From positions 496,001 through 560,000 of the forward strand of contig NZ_LTBL01000001.1 in the NCBI RefSeq assembly GCF_018687785.1: a stretch of 64,000 nucleotides of DNA, given 5' to 3'. This document shows positions 45,134 through 53,650 of the stretch, piece after piece; positions within the stretch are counted from its first letter, which is position 1; each line of letters begins with the position of its first letter. Position numbers and translations under genes: made by a program. Below the pieces are notes generated by a model, which ran no database searches, had not been told where the DNA came from, and saw only the letters and a list, made by a program, of their open reading frames with translations. Source of the stretch: Methanovulcanius yangii (GTDB lineage Archaea > Halobacteriota > Methanomicrobia > Methanomicrobiales > Methanomicrobiaceae).

Positions 45134-46237
45134 TCAGTTCTCAGGAGCCCTTTCCTGCCCGGACGCAGTGGGGGGTGCCGGCCCGTCCGGCTTGTCGGGG
45201 CGTTCATCGCCGAGCCATCCCCTTTTGCGTGCGGCCTTCATGATGACGAGGAACTCCGCACCACCCGCCACAAGGAGGGCGAGTACGAGCGGGCCCACGA
45301 TGAAGCCCACGAGGCCGAGGAGCCAGATGCCGCCGAAAAACCCAATCCACATGATGGCGGGATGGATTCCCGCACGTTCGCCCATGAGCCACGGCCGGAA
45401 GAAGAGATCCGGCACCGCACAGACGACGGGGTACCCGATGATCGCGATGAGAGCTGCCGCCCGGTAATCGCCGAGGGAGAGGGCATAGAACCCGAGGAAG
45501 ATCATGATCAGCGTCGGACCGATGATCGGGATCAGCTGGAAGATGGCGACCACGAGGGCCCAGAAGGCGATGTGGCCGTATCCGAGGAAATAGAAGAACG
45601 GGATGGCCAGAAGAAACGTGATGACCGCCGTTGCGATGTGGACGATATAGATGGAATAGAGGGTGTTGACCCCGATCTCCGACAGGCGCCGGATGAAACT
45701 TGAGAGCGCATCCGGAATGCCGGACAGGAGTTCACTCCAGATATAATCCCCCCGGTAGGTGAACATGAAGAGCGTCAGGAAGAGGATGATCACCTTGAAG
45801 ATCAGACCGGCAAAGGACTGAACGAATCCGAAGAAGTTCGTTTCGAAGAACTGCAGCTGCGCCTGGACGAATCCCGTGACATCGACGGACGATGAGGGCT
45901 CCTCGATGGAAAATCCGGGGAACTGTATGGACTTCACCGCATCGACGATGATAAGGATGATCTCCGAGAGATAGTCGATATTTTGGTAGATGATGTAGAT
46001 GCCGAAGCCGAGTGACGCAAAGATAAAGACACCGACGACAATCGTCGTCAGGAGGGCGGCCATGCTGTCCCCCATCGAACGGGAAAGCCATATTTTGAGC
46101 GGCATGACCACAACCGCGAGGGAGATGCCGATGATGATGACATCGAAGATGGGCAGGAAGATGACGAAGGTCGTCAGTAATATGAGGGCGATCAGGGCGA
46201 TGCTGATATGTTCCGTCTTGCTCAGTGGTGTTCCCAT
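45134..46237 (-). CDS. AI-2E family membrane protein (PF01594)
   Basis: The 367-residue protein has about eight hydrophobic segments and the family signature near the end: GYPVVCAVPDLFFRPWLMG, HPAIMWIGFFGGIWLLGLVGFIVGPL. Family members include the TqsA exporter and Na+/H+ or acid-tolerance transporters; substrate here is unknown. The charged C-terminal tail (KAARKRGWLGDERPDKPDG) is cytoplasmic. ATG 46237 is preceded by an A/T-rich region without a strong ribosome site. Confidence 0.9.
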   Translation of the reverse strand: MGTPLSKTEHISIALIALILLTTFVIFLPIFDVIIIGISLAVVVMPLKIWLSRSMGDSMAALLTTIVVGVFIFASLGFGIYIIYQNIDYLSEIILIIVDAVKSIQFPGFSIEEPSSSVDVTGFVQAQLQFFETNFFGFVQSFAGLIFKVIILFLTLFMFTYRGDYIWSELLSGIPDALSSFIRRLSEIGVNTLYSIYIVHIATAVITFLLAIPFFYFLGYGHIAFWALVVAIFQLIPIIGPTLIMIFLGFYALSLGDYRAAALIAIIGYPVVCAVPDLFFRPWLMGERAGIHPAIMWIGFFGGIWLLGLVGFIVGPLVLALLVAGGAEFLVIMKAARKRGWLGDERPDKPDGPAPPTASGQERAPEN

Positions 46238-46520
46238 ATATTGTACCTACATACTTCTGCAAAGGTGAAAACCATTGCTGAAGAGTGTAATTATCTGGTT
46301 TTGGCTCAAATGCCGCTGCGGGCACCGTAATCCGCGGGACTCCATGCCGTTTTCCGTCATGCAACCAATTGCTCCTGTTTGTCCGATATAATCGCGTTTC
46401 CTGGAAACAAAGAGAGATTGCATCGAAAAATTCACATTCAGGGATTTATCGGGAAAATATTGTGAGAATAGAAAAACTTAATCATATTGGTGAAGACTCC
46501 TATCCATCTGGAGATTGTGG

Positions 46521-47006
46521 ATGCTGGGTGAACTGGTCAACATATTCATCGCGGCAGTACTGTGCTGGCTTCTCTTTATCGTGGTCGATGTGACGTTCAG
46601 GCTTCCCGAAAAAGGAGGAGTGAGTGGTGCTGATGCGATCGCCTCCTCTGTCGAGAGAGCGGGGGGTGACCTCAACGGCGGTTCTATGATGGGCAATATT
46701 GTATGTTCGCCCGATGCATCCGCCGGGACACTTCTGGCAGCCTGCGGCGTCTATGTCGCAGGTATCGGCGGAGGCCTTACCGCTGCCGTCCTTGTTTTTA
46801 TCGGAAACCGCATCTGCCATGACCCCGGGTATGCCGGGACGACAGGTGCGGTCCTTGCGACATTTATGGTCTATGGACTGGGCATGGCAGGAATTGCTGC
46901 GGCGGAGTGCATCGCAGGAATGGTTATTGCAATACTAACGATACAGGGGATATCCCACCTGCATGCCAGCAGACTTCTCGGCAGGTTCTGGGGGTGGCGA
47001 TCATAA
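46521..47006 (+). CDS. ehaB: Energy-converting hydrogenase A, EhaB-like membrane subunit
   Basis: The 161-residue protein has about four hydrophobic segments and a conserved-looking hydrophilic loop (GGSMMGNIVCSPDASAGTLLAACGVYVAG). It matches the size and place of EhaB, the first large membrane subunit of the Eha complex. GGAGA lies 6 bases before ATG 46521. It is the first gene of a coupled run of about 18 genes; no EhaA-like gene precedes it. The name follows order and size rather than a diagnostic motif. Confidence 0.7.
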   Translation: MLGELVNIFIAAVLCWLLFIVVDVTFRLPEKGGVSGADAIASSVERAGGDLNGGSMMGNIVCSPDASAGTLLAACGVYVAGIGGGLTAAVLVFIGNRICHDPGYAGTTGAVLATFMVYGLGMAGIAAAECIAGMVIAILTIQGISHLHASRLLGRFWGWRS

Positions 47007-47245
47007 TCCCCGTTCTGGTATGTGCCGTCATCGGATTGTTTGCCGCCGTCAGGATGGTTGTTGAACAGGAGACGCCCCGCAAACTGCTCTACCTGAATGT
47101 GCTTAATTTTGCGATCGCCGGTTCAGTCGTCCTTCTGGTGCCGGATATCATGGGGCTCTTTGCGGCTGCGGCATATTTTGTCGGTTCGACGCTGGAATCA
47201 AATGCCATTGCAAGCACGCTGGCAGGAGGAGTGAAACGAGCATGA
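46994..47245 (+). CDS. ehaC: Eha subunit EhaC-like (DUF2109)
   Basis: Starting at GTG 46994, which overlaps the ehaB end by 13 bases, the frame gives 83 residues with three hydrophobic helices (VAIIIPVLVCAVIGLFAAV; VLNFAIAGSVVLLVPDIMGLF). The size and position fit EhaC, a small membrane subunit. A start further upstream would lie inside ehaB in another frame. Confidence 0.72.
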   Translation: MAIIIPVLVCAVIGLFAAVRMVVEQETPRKLLYLNVLNFAIAGSVVLLVPDIMGLFAAAAYFVGSTLESNAIASTLAGGVKRA

Positions 47246-47472
47246 TGGACTACCTCATCATAATCTTCGCCATGATCGCCCTCATTGGAGCGGTTTCGAC
47301 GTACCTGCGAAAGAGCCCGTTCGATAAACTGATCGGGATTGCGGTCATGACCGGTGGGATCATTCCGTTTGTCGTCATTAAGGGATATCTGGATGTGGCG
47401 ATTGTCATCGCCCTCGTCGTCCCGGTCACGACGATCTTTCTCCTCCAGGCAACAGGGAGTGATGCGACATGA
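47242..47472 (+). CDS. ehaD: Eha subunit EhaD-like (DUF2108)
   Basis: The 76-residue protein consists of three hydrophobic helices with the inner YLRKSPFDKLIGIAVMTGGI segment. It overlaps ehaC by 4 bases and ehaE by 4. Eha and Mrp-type complexes share MrpC/G-like small subunits of this kind that help form the ion channel. Confidence 0.78.
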   Translation: MMDYLIIIFAMIALIGAVSTYLRKSPFDKLIGIAVMTGGIIPFVVIKGYLDVAIVIALVVPVTTIFLLQATGSDAT

Positions 47473-47705
47473 CCCCTGAATTTATTCTGGGACTTCTCCT
47501 GCTGGTTATCGGTATCGGTGCATCGGTGTTCCCACGGACGCGGAATTATCTCGACCGGCTCATCAATGTGGAAGTTGCGGCGACCGGCCTGATGCTGGTC
47601 CTTCTCTCCTTCGATGAGACGATAGCACTTCTCACCTTCGTTGCGGTAACCACGCTTGCCACCGCAGTGCTGGTGCGGGTGATTGAACGGAGGTGTGGCA
47701 TATGA
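47469..47705 (+). CDS. ehaE: Eha subunit EhaE-like (DUF2107)
   Basis: This 78-residue protein has two or three membrane helices (LGLLLLVIGIGASVFP; AATGLMLVLLSFDETIALLTFVAV). It overlaps both neighbours as ATGA. The order C-D-E-F with these sizes is the eha order of Methanothermobacter. Confidence 0.78.
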   Translation: MTPEFILGLLLLVIGIGASVFPRTRNYLDRLINVEVAATGLMLVLLSFDETIALLTFVAVTTLATAVLVRVIERRCGI

Positions 47706-48157
47706 TCGGCCGTCTTTCACGGTATCTCGCAAATATCGACAACCTGACGACGGTGTATGCCGTCGTGGTTGTCGCGGTCGCCGTGTTCGGCATCCTTCTC
47801 CTCATTGTCTCGCCGGTTGACTATCATGACGACCAGCTCTATCCGAAATCCATCGACACGGGCTCGTCGCTCAATCCATACGACCGGGGCGGCGATCCAT
47901 TCAACCGGACAGCCGTCGTGGCGCAGTATCCGGAAAATTCACCCTATCTCGGATATGTCACGGCGTACCTGACACCACTTTCGGCGTTCTTCGCTGCAAG
48001 CAACATGTACCTCGGGACGACGATCGTCTCGCACCCCGGCGGCATCATCGATGAGATTCTCTACAATACGCGTGGGCTCGATACGATAGCAGAGACCAGC
48101 ATTCTCTTCGTTGCCTTTGCCATCGCATCGTTCCTGTTCAGGAGGGAAGAGGAATGA
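47702..48157 (+). CDS. ehaF: Eha subunit EhaF-like (DUF2106)
   Basis: The 151-residue protein has an N-terminal helix (about 20-40) and a long hydrophilic loop rich in Asp, Tyr and Pro (VDYHDDQLYPKSIDTGSSLNP). A C-terminal helix ends in FLFRREEE. The extracellular or cytosolic loop is unusual for a small ion-channel subunit and is a mark of EhaF. The start ATG 47702 overlaps the ehaE stop. Confidence 0.78.
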   Translation: MIGRLSRYLANIDNLTTVYAVVVVAVAVFGILLLIVSPVDYHDDQLYPKSIDTGSSLNPYDRGGDPFNRTAVVAQYPENSPYLGYVTAYLTPLSAFFAASNMYLGTTIVSHPGGIIDEILYNTRGLDTIAETSILFVAFAIASFLFRREEE

Positions 48158-48753
48158 TCAGCTGGTATGTCATCGGCCTGATCGTAATCTTTGCCGGGGT
48201 TGCGCTCACCTTCAGCGCATTCCTGAAGGAACGGGATGATGTCCATAAACTGATCCTCGCCGATTTGGCGGAGATCTCCGGTCTTGCGATCATTGCCCTT
48301 ACGGCAACCGATCTGGCCGAGGCGCTCATCATCCCCGGTCTCGTCGTCGGGATATCCGAACTTCTGGCGGTATCCGAGATCTACCTGACGCGGGAAAAGT
48401 TGTTCGAGCAGCCAAAAAAGCGTTTCAGGATCGAAGTGATGGACAGTGCCCCTGCCCTTCTGGGGGCGATCCTCGTCATATTCGGTATTGTTCTCTCCGG
48501 GTTTACCGGCGGTGCCGTGGCGGCGACAGGAGTGATCTTCTACTTCCTCTGCAAGGGGCAGCAGGAGCGGTTTGCGCTCATCGAGACCGTATCCGGGTAT
48601 GCATGGGCGCTCTGGATTGTGGCCTTCTTCACCTTCATGCTGGCTCCGTCCTACTGGTTCTTCGGGGTCATGCTGGCAGGGTCTGCGATTCTTGCAAAGG
48701 TCGTAGCGAAGATGTCCCTGATAGGGGCGATGCGGGGTGAGAGCAATGCCTGA
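48154..48753 (+). CDS. ehaG: Eha subunit EhaG-like (DUF2105)
   Basis: The 199-residue protein has six or so hydrophobic segments. It resembles the MrpB/C-type part of energy-converting hydrogenases (LIIPGLVVGISELLAVSEIYL). It overlaps ehaF by 4 bases and ehaH by 8. The size fits EhaG. Confidence 0.78.
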   Translation: MISWYVIGLIVIFAGVALTFSAFLKERDDVHKLILADLAEISGLAIIALTATDLAEALIIPGLVVGISELLAVSEIYLTREKLFEQPKKRFRIEVMDSAPALLGAILVIFGIVLSGFTGGAVAATGVIFYFLCKGQQERFALIETVSGYAWALWIVAFFTFMLAPSYWFFGVMLAGSAILAKVVAKMSLIGAMRGESNA

Positions 48754-49414
48754 CCTGGCTTCGGCACGCATCGCGGGTGAGCCGTTCTTTACGCTTCCTT
48801 TCGGGGATATCGTCAATTACTTCACTCCCTATACGGCGGTTCTCTTTGGTTTCGCCCTCCTTTTCACGGCAATATGCATATTCAGCAGGCCGGAGCGGCA
48901 GCTCGATGTGGTCTTTGGGACGGATGCCTACTACGCCAAGGGGGTGACGGGAAAAGAGCTCCGGTTCCGACGGTTCATGGCAATCGCCTGCGGGTGTGCG
49001 ACGATGGGGGCCATGCTGAGCGGGGATGTGTTCAACTTCACGCTCTTCGTCAGTATGGTGGGAATCTGCATCATCGGCATCGTGGCGGCGGTGAAGAGCC
49101 GGCACGTCCTCGATGCGGCATACAATTACGGGATCATATCGATCATTGCCACCGTCCCGCTCTTCGGTGGCGCCGCAATCACGCTTGCCACGACAGGAAC
49201 CCTCTCCATATGGGCCCTCTCCGGGATGCAGGCGGGTATGCCCCTCATCGCAAAGATACTGATTCTCCTCGGTGTGATGGGCGAGGGTATTGCGCCGTTT
49301 TACGCGGCAAAGGCGGAGCTGTTCAGGGCGCCCGGCGCCCCGTACGTGATCATGATCCATGTGAGTTCCCTCCTGATGTTCCTCAGGGTGGTCGAAATAC
49401 TGCTGACGGTGTGA
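48746..49414 (+). CDS. ehaH: Eha subunit EhaH-like, short NuoL/MrpD-type subunit
   Basis: The 222-residue protein has about six membrane segments and the antiporter-like pattern MLSGDVFNFTLFVSMVGI followed by LDAAYNYGIISIIATVPLFGG and LGVMGEGIAPFYAAKAELF. This is a shortened version of the NuoL/M/N fold, as in EhaH. The Glu and Lys residues in the helices are candidates for ion translocation. ATG 48746 is preferred over the in-frame GTG 48737. Confidence 0.8.
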   Translation: MPDLASARIAGEPFFTLPFGDIVNYFTPYTAVLFGFALLFTAICIFSRPERQLDVVFGTDAYYAKGVTGKELRFRRFMAIACGCATMGAMLSGDVFNFTLFVSMVGICIIGIVAAVKSRHVLDAAYNYGIISIIATVPLFGGAAITLATTGTLSIWALSGMQAGMPLIAKILILLGVMGEGIAPFYAAKAELFRAPGAPYVIMIHVSSLLMFLRVVEILLTV

Positions 49415-49623
49415 TGAAAATGGAAAAGTGGAAAGTACAGACAATGACGATTGCGGCTTTCATCGTGGCTATCGGTGCGTGGGCTGCCGGTCTTGTGGGA
49501 ATAATCAGTCAGGGAATTGAAGCGGCCCTGCTGGTTGTTTCATTTCCGGTTCTCTGTGTCGGCATGATGCTCTGGTGGACGCTGGGGAAGGGAGAGGACG
49601 ATCTTCCGTTCATGGGGTACTGA
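49414..49623 (+). CDS. ehaI: Eha small membrane subunit EhaI-like
   Basis: ATG 49414 overlaps the ehaH stop (TGATG). The 69-residue product has two hydrophobic helices (MTIAAFIVAIGAWAAGLVGII; LLVVSFPVLCVGMMLWWTL) and a short acidic end GKGEDDLPFMGY. Its place between EhaH and the NuoH-like subunit fits EhaI. Confidence 0.68.
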   Translation: MKMEKWKVQTMTIAAFIVAIGAWAAGLVGIISQGIEAALLVVSFPVLCVGMMLWWTLGKGEDDLPFMGY

Positions 49624-49624
49624 T

Positions 49625-50467
49625 ATGCTGGTAGAACTCGTAATTGCCGTGATTCTGGGACTGCTCTTTCTGGGTATCCACCGGAAGGTCATCGCACGGG
49701 TGCAGGGACGGCCGGGACCTCCCGTCTGGCAGGAGATCCTCCATACCCTGAAGTTCTCCTTCAAGGAAACATGGGTCCCCAAGACCGCAAGCAGACTCCT
49801 CTATGTCGGCATCGTCATCGTCGCGATAGGCATCTGGACGGCGGCTCTGTATGTCGTGCTTGCAGGGGGGAGCATCCTCATCCTCTTTGGAATTTACATG
49901 CTGCACAAGATGGTCGAGCATGGTGTCGGCCTCTCGCCCGGTTCGCCGTATGCGAAATTCGGTGGAATTCGATCCGTCATCTCCGCATCGTCGGAGATCC
50001 CGCTCTTTGCGGTCATCGGCGGTATCTACTTCTTCACCGGTTCGCTGATGATATCGGATCTCGTCGCCTACCAGGCAATTAACGGTCCAATCCTGATTTC
50101 GATACTTCCTGCCGGTATTGCAATGTATATGGTCATTCTCTCCAAGATGCATTACGGGCCGTTCTCCATCGTCGAGAGCAAGGAGATTGTAAGCGGTTAC
50201 CAGACCGAACACTTCGGTGTCTGGCGGGCAGGTCTCCAGATAGGGGATGCAATAAAGACATTCGTGCTTCTCTATGCGTTCATTCTCATCTTCATCGGGC
50301 AGATGAATCCGGTGCTGATGCTGGTTGCCATGCTGGTGCTTCTGGTGTCCCTGTCCTTTGTCTGTGCCGTCTCTCCGATGCTCAGTCCCTATGATTCAGT
50401 GACGGTTCAGATGGTGGCGATATGTATCCTGGTGATATGGCTTGGTGTTCTGGTGGTGATCGCATGA
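49625..50467 (+). CDS. ehaJ: Eha subunit EhaJ-like (NuoH/EchB-type)
   Basis: The 280-residue membrane protein belongs to the NuoH/EchB/HycD group that links the hydrogenase arm to the membrane. IHRKVIARVQGRPGPPVWQ is the RxQxRxGP-like family motif (about residues 19-37). SSEIPLF and SILPAGIAMYMVILSKM, and the loop FSIVESKEIVSGYQTEHFGV with the conserved Glu cluster (about 178-197), follow. It ends in ATGA overlap with the next gene. Confidence 0.88.
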   Translation: MLVELVIAVILGLLFLGIHRKVIARVQGRPGPPVWQEILHTLKFSFKETWVPKTASRLLYVGIVIVAIGIWTAALYVVLAGGSILILFGIYMLHKMVEHGVGLSPGSPYAKFGGIRSVISASSEIPLFAVIGGIYFFTGSLMISDLVAYQAINGPILISILPAGIAMYMVILSKMHYGPFSIVESKEIVSGYQTEHFGVWRAGLQIGDAIKTFVLLYAFILIFIGQMNPVLMLVAMLVLLVSLSFVCAVSPMLSPYDSVTVQMVAICILVIWLGVLVVIA

Positions 50468-50712
50468 CGCTTCTTCGAAAGGCAATGACACTTGGAATTA
50501 TCGGGTATATCCTCATTGCCGCCTGGCAGGTTGCAACGAGGCCCGAGGTATTCACCGGCGCAGCACTTCTTCTGGTCGGTCTGGCAGGGCTCGCCGGGCT
50601 GGTCTGGGCAAAGAATGAACCGGTCCTGAAGAGGGTGGAGATGGTGATGCTCTGGCTCTGTATCGGACTCTTTGTGCTCTACGGAGCCCTGACTGCAGGA
50701 GGGGTCGTCTGA
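50464..50712 (+). CDS. Eha small membrane subunit (EhaK/EhaL position)
   Basis: The 82-residue protein has three hydrophobic helices and overlaps its upstream neighbour by 4 bases and the next by one base. In the Methanothermobacter eha operon the slots between EhaJ and EhaM are EhaK and EhaL. Only one gene is present here, so I do not choose between the names. Confidence 0.65.
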   Translation: MTLLRKAMTLGIIGYILIAAWQVATRPEVFTGAALLLVGLAGLAGLVWAKNEPVLKRVEMVMLWLCIGLFVLYGALTAGGVV

Positions 50713-51101
50713 TGGCGGACTACCTGTATGAACGGGATCTAAGGCAGATGAAATATATCATCGTCACGAGTCCGCTTCATGAGCCGGTTGTAACCGAAAT
50801 CGCTGCGCATTATGCACTTGGCAGGCAGATCATCCGGCGAAAGATGATCGATGAGTGTGACATGTCATTTCTGGAAAATATTCCCGCGCGGTACGAGGTA
50901 TGGAAAACAACGGACAGCATCCATGACCCGGTGGAACGGCAACTGGGAGTGCGTCTCCTCACCGTCTATATCCCCATGCTCCCTCAGGGAGAGATGAAGG
51001 CGGTGGAGGAACGTGTGCGGTCGCGCATACGGGACGGCAATCCCGAAGCCGATGTGTATGATGAGGGGATGGATGCAATCAGGGAGATGATACGAAGATG
51101 A
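50712..51101 (+). CDS. ehaM: Eha hydrophilic subunit EhaM-like (DUF1959)
   Basis: The 129-residue soluble protein is helical and charged ([20 protein letters not shown]; the ending [13 protein letters not shown]). Its size and place just before the [NiFe] small subunit fit EhaM, a DUF1959 protein of unknown role. It overlaps both neighbours. Confidence 0.75.
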   Translation: MADYLYERDLRQMKYIIVTSPLHEPVVTEIAAHYALGRQIIRRKMIDECDMSFLENIPARYEVWKTTDSIHDPVERQLGVRLLTVYIPMLPQGEMKAVEERVRSRIRDGNPEADVYDEGMDAIREMIRR

Positions 51102-51553
51102 GCAGATTACAGGACCTCAAAAATACGGTGCGGTCGAGGTCGATTCATGTCTGTTATGTCAATGTCGGGTCCTGCAACGGATGCGACATTGAGATTCTTG
51201 CATGTCTGGCCCCGCGGTATGATATTGAACAATACGGCATCTATGTCCATAATAACCCGCGAGAGGCGGATGTTCTCCTGATCACCGGGGCTTTTTCCCC
51301 GCAGTGGGAGGATAAACTCATGGATCTATGGGAGAAGATTCCCGAGCCAAAGGTGGCCATCGCCATCGGAAACTGCCCGATTTCAGGGTGTGTGTTCAAC
51401 CGCGAAGGCAGTTATGTGGACCCGCCGGTGCGAAAGCACATCCCGATAGCAGCCGAAGTGCCGGGATGCCCCCCCCGGCCCACGGAAATTCTGCAGGCGG
51501 TTCTCTCGCTGGCACCGGTGGTATTCAAGGATTACGAGGGTGATGGAAAATGA
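51098..51553 (+). CDS. ehaN: [NiFe] hydrogenase small subunit EhaN
   Basis: The 151-residue protein carries the proximal [4Fe-4S] cluster of a group 4 hydrogenase. Ligands are visible as GSCNGCDIE (Cys at about 24 and 27), NCPISGC (near 88-94) and the later VPGCPPRP (near 121). It lacks the twin-arginine signal of uptake hydrogenases and is related to NuoB/EchC. It overlaps its neighbours as ATGA. Confidence 0.93.
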   Translation: MSRLQDLKNTVRSRSIHVCYVNVGSCNGCDIEILACLAPRYDIEQYGIYVHNNPREADVLLITGAFSPQWEDKLMDLWEKIPEPKVAIAIGNCPISGCVFNREGSYVDPPVRKHIPIAAEVPGCPPRPTEILQAVLSLAPVVFKDYEGDGK

Positions 51554-52635
51554 AGCGAACGGTTGATGTCTCTCTTCCCATCGGTCCTGTCCATCCGGTG
51601 TTCAAGGAGCCCTGTCGGATCAAATGTGAAACGCGGGGAGAATATGTGTTGAATGCCGAGGTGGAGCTTGGATACGTGAAGAAAGGGATCGAGCGTATCA
51701 TGCGGGGGCGGCCATGGCAGGAGGTCATGTTCCTCGCCGAGCGGGTCTGTGGCATCTGCTCGGTCATCCATAATATGGTTTTTATCGAAGGGGTGGAGCT
51801 GATCTCGGATATCCCCCTGCCGGACCGGGCGGCCTATCTCCGGGTCATATCCAATGAACTGGACCGCATCCAGAGTCATCTTCTGGCAAACTACTCGTAC
51901 TGCTATACGATCGAGCATGAAACACTCGCGATGTATCTGCTCAACCTGCGGGAGACGGCGATGGATGCGATTGAGCGACTCACCGGTGCCCGCGTTACGT
52001 GTTCGTACATCATTCCCGGCGGTGTCAGGTTTGACATCTCGGAAGAGGATGCCCGGTGGTTACGGGAGACGCTGGATACGATTGACAGCGAACTTGCCCG
52101 TTTTGTCTCCATGTTCAGGAATGGTTCCCTGATTGCTCTCAGGAGCAAAGAGATAGGAATTTTCACCCGGGAAGAGGCCATCGAGGCGCATGCGGTAGGA
52201 CCGACGGCGAGGGCGAGCGGGATAGCACACGACTATCGTCTGGAGCATCCGACCTATCGCCGGCTGGATTTCTCGCCTGTGGTGTATACCGAGGGAGACA
52301 ACTACGCCCGGATCATGGTCAGGTTCGATGAAGTCTTCCAGAGCACCGCCCTCATTCGTGAATGCCTCAATCGCCTCGAGCCCGGAGATATCCGCGGCGG
52401 TGGAGCGGTCATCGCCGGAACGTCGCGGTGGGCCGGGGAGGCACCCCGCGGGGAGCTTACCTACCAGATCACGACCGACGAATTCGGCAGGGTGACCGAC
52501 ATCGGCATACGGACGCCGTCGATTATGAACATAGAAGCATGTGCCCATTATATGCTCAAAGGAGTGCTTTCTGCTGCTGATATTACTGCGACCTATATCA
52601 GCTCGGACCCATGTATCGCATGCAATGAGAGGTAA
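51550..52635 (+). CDS. ehaO: [NiFe] hydrogenase large subunit EhaO
   Basis: The 361-residue protein holds the Ni-Fe active site. The L1-type ligands [11 protein letters not shown] (about residues 63-73) and the C-terminal DPCIACNER are present. The protein ends four residues after the last Cys pair begins (CNER), so no cleavable extension is visible, as expected for many group 4 enzymes. It is related to NuoD/EchE. Together with EhaN, EhaJ and EhaH it should couple H2 oxidation to ferredoxin reduction, driven by ion flux. Confidence 0.93.
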   Translation: MKRTVDVSLPIGPVHPVFKEPCRIKCETRGEYVLNAEVELGYVKKGIERIMRGRPWQEVMFLAERVCGICSVIHNMVFIEGVELISDIPLPDRAAYLRVISNELDRIQSHLLANYSYCYTIEHETLAMYLLNLRETAMDAIERLTGARVTCSYIIPGGVRFDISEEDARWLRETLDTIDSELARFVSMFRNGSLIALRSKEIGIFTREEAIEAHAVGPTARASGIAHDYRLEHPTYRRLDFSPVVYTEGDNYARIMVRFDEVFQSTALIRECLNRLEPGDIRGGGAVIAGTSRWAGEAPRGELTYQITTDEFGRVTDIGIRTPSIMNIEACAHYMLKGVLSAADITATYISSDPCIACNER

Positions 52636-52637
52636 CC

Positions 52638-53261
52638 ATGAGTTCATCCGTCATCTGGTATCTGAAGGAATTCGCCCGGGGAGAATGGCTGAGGAAATTC
52701 TTCTTCGTGAAGACTGCCCCACTTGAGACTCCCCCGCATTTCAGGGGATTTCCGCAGACCACCGAAAACCTCTGCACCCACTGCCTTGCCTGCCGCATGA
52801 TCTGTCCCGCCCCGGGGGCGATCGATGTTCTCCGGGAAGGAGAGGTATGGATGCCCCATATCCATCTTGGTCACTGCATCCGGTGCGGTCTCTGTGTGGA
52901 GGCATGTCCTGAAAATGTGCTCACCTCCGGAAGAATCCTTGATGTCCAGAAAAGGGATCAGACCATGTATGCATCGACCTTCCATGTCATCATAGATCCT
53001 GCTCTGTGCAAACGGTGCGGAAACTGCTCTGTTGCCTGCCCCGTCAACAAGGAGATCGACCCCTACCTCGCCGGAACCGGCACCGCTTCCAGCGAAGAGG
53101 TGATCATGCGCATTATCCGTGGTGAGATGAGAGTCATTCATCCGGAGAAATGTACCGGGTGCAAGACGTGTGAAGAGACCTGTCCCAATCATGCCATCCG
53201 TGTGGCGCGGGTTGTCCGGGGGATTCATGGTGACAAGGGTGTCCTGGAGGAGAGCTCATGA
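52638..53261 (+). CDS. Polyferredoxin with four [4Fe-4S] clusters
   Basis: The 207-residue protein contains four CxxCxxCxxxCP motifs: CTHCLACRMICP, CIRCGLCVEACP, CKRCGNCSVACP and CTGCKTCEETCP. The first two are about 25-30 residues apart, and the others further. This resembles the EhaP/EhaQ ferredoxins or FwdF/G-type electron carriers. Set directly between ehaO and fwdD, it is the obvious conduit for electrons between hydrogenase and formylmethanofuran dehydrogenase (inference from position). The next gene starts 4 bases before its stop. Confidence 0.92.
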   Translation: MSSSVIWYLKEFARGEWLRKFFFVKTAPLETPPHFRGFPQTTENLCTHCLACRMICPAPGAIDVLREGEVWMPHIHLGHCIRCGLCVEACPENVLTSGRILDVQKRDQTMYASTFHVIIDPALCKRCGNCSVACPVNKEIDPYLAGTGTASSEEVIMRIIRGEMRVIHPEKCTGCKTCEETCPNHAIRVARVVRGIHGDKGVLEESS

Positions 53262-53650
53262 AGTTCATCATGAATACGGGACGCACCATCCGTCAGGGCA
53301 AGCACATCGAAAGCAAACTTGGAAGCGCCTACAGCGACGAGACGGGAACCTGTTTCATGCACCCGATGGACATGCTGGCTCTTGGTGTCGAGGAGAATGA
53401 AAACGTGAAGGCATCAACGGGTGTAGGTGAGGTGGTGCTGACAGTAAAAACGGATGAAGGGCTGCCCGAAGGAATGATATTCATCCCGTATGGCCGCCAC
53501 TGCAATGCCATTCTCCCGTCGACGACGCACAGTACGGGAATGCCTGACTACAAGCACTCAGATATTGAGGTCATCGCCACCGATGAGAAACGGAAGAGTG
53601 CCGCTGAGCTGATGCGGGATATGGGGGGGATCTCCTATGAAAACCATTGA
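53258..53650 (+). CDS. fwdD: Formylmethanofuran dehydrogenase subunit D
   Basis: The 130-residue protein corresponds to the molybdopterin-dinucleotide-binding C-terminal domain of oxidoreductases, which is a separate subunit in Fwd/Fmd. GLPEGMIFIPYGRHCNAILP and TGMPDYKH are the typical contacts. It overlaps fwdB by 14 bases and the polyferredoxin gene by 4. Confidence 0.92.
   Translation: MKFIMNTGRTIRQGKHIESKLGSAYSDETGTCFMHPMDMLALGVEENENVKASTGVGEVVLTVKTDEGLPEGMIFIPYGRHCNAILPSTTHSTGMPDYKHSDIEVIATDEKRKSAAELMRDMGGISYENH

Noticed and set aside
52000-52635. Possible selenocysteine (UGA) codons in EhaO or FwdB
   Set aside because: The metal-ligand positions in EhaO and at FwdB residue 115 are ordinary Cys codons, and no in-frame TGA occurs in either gene.
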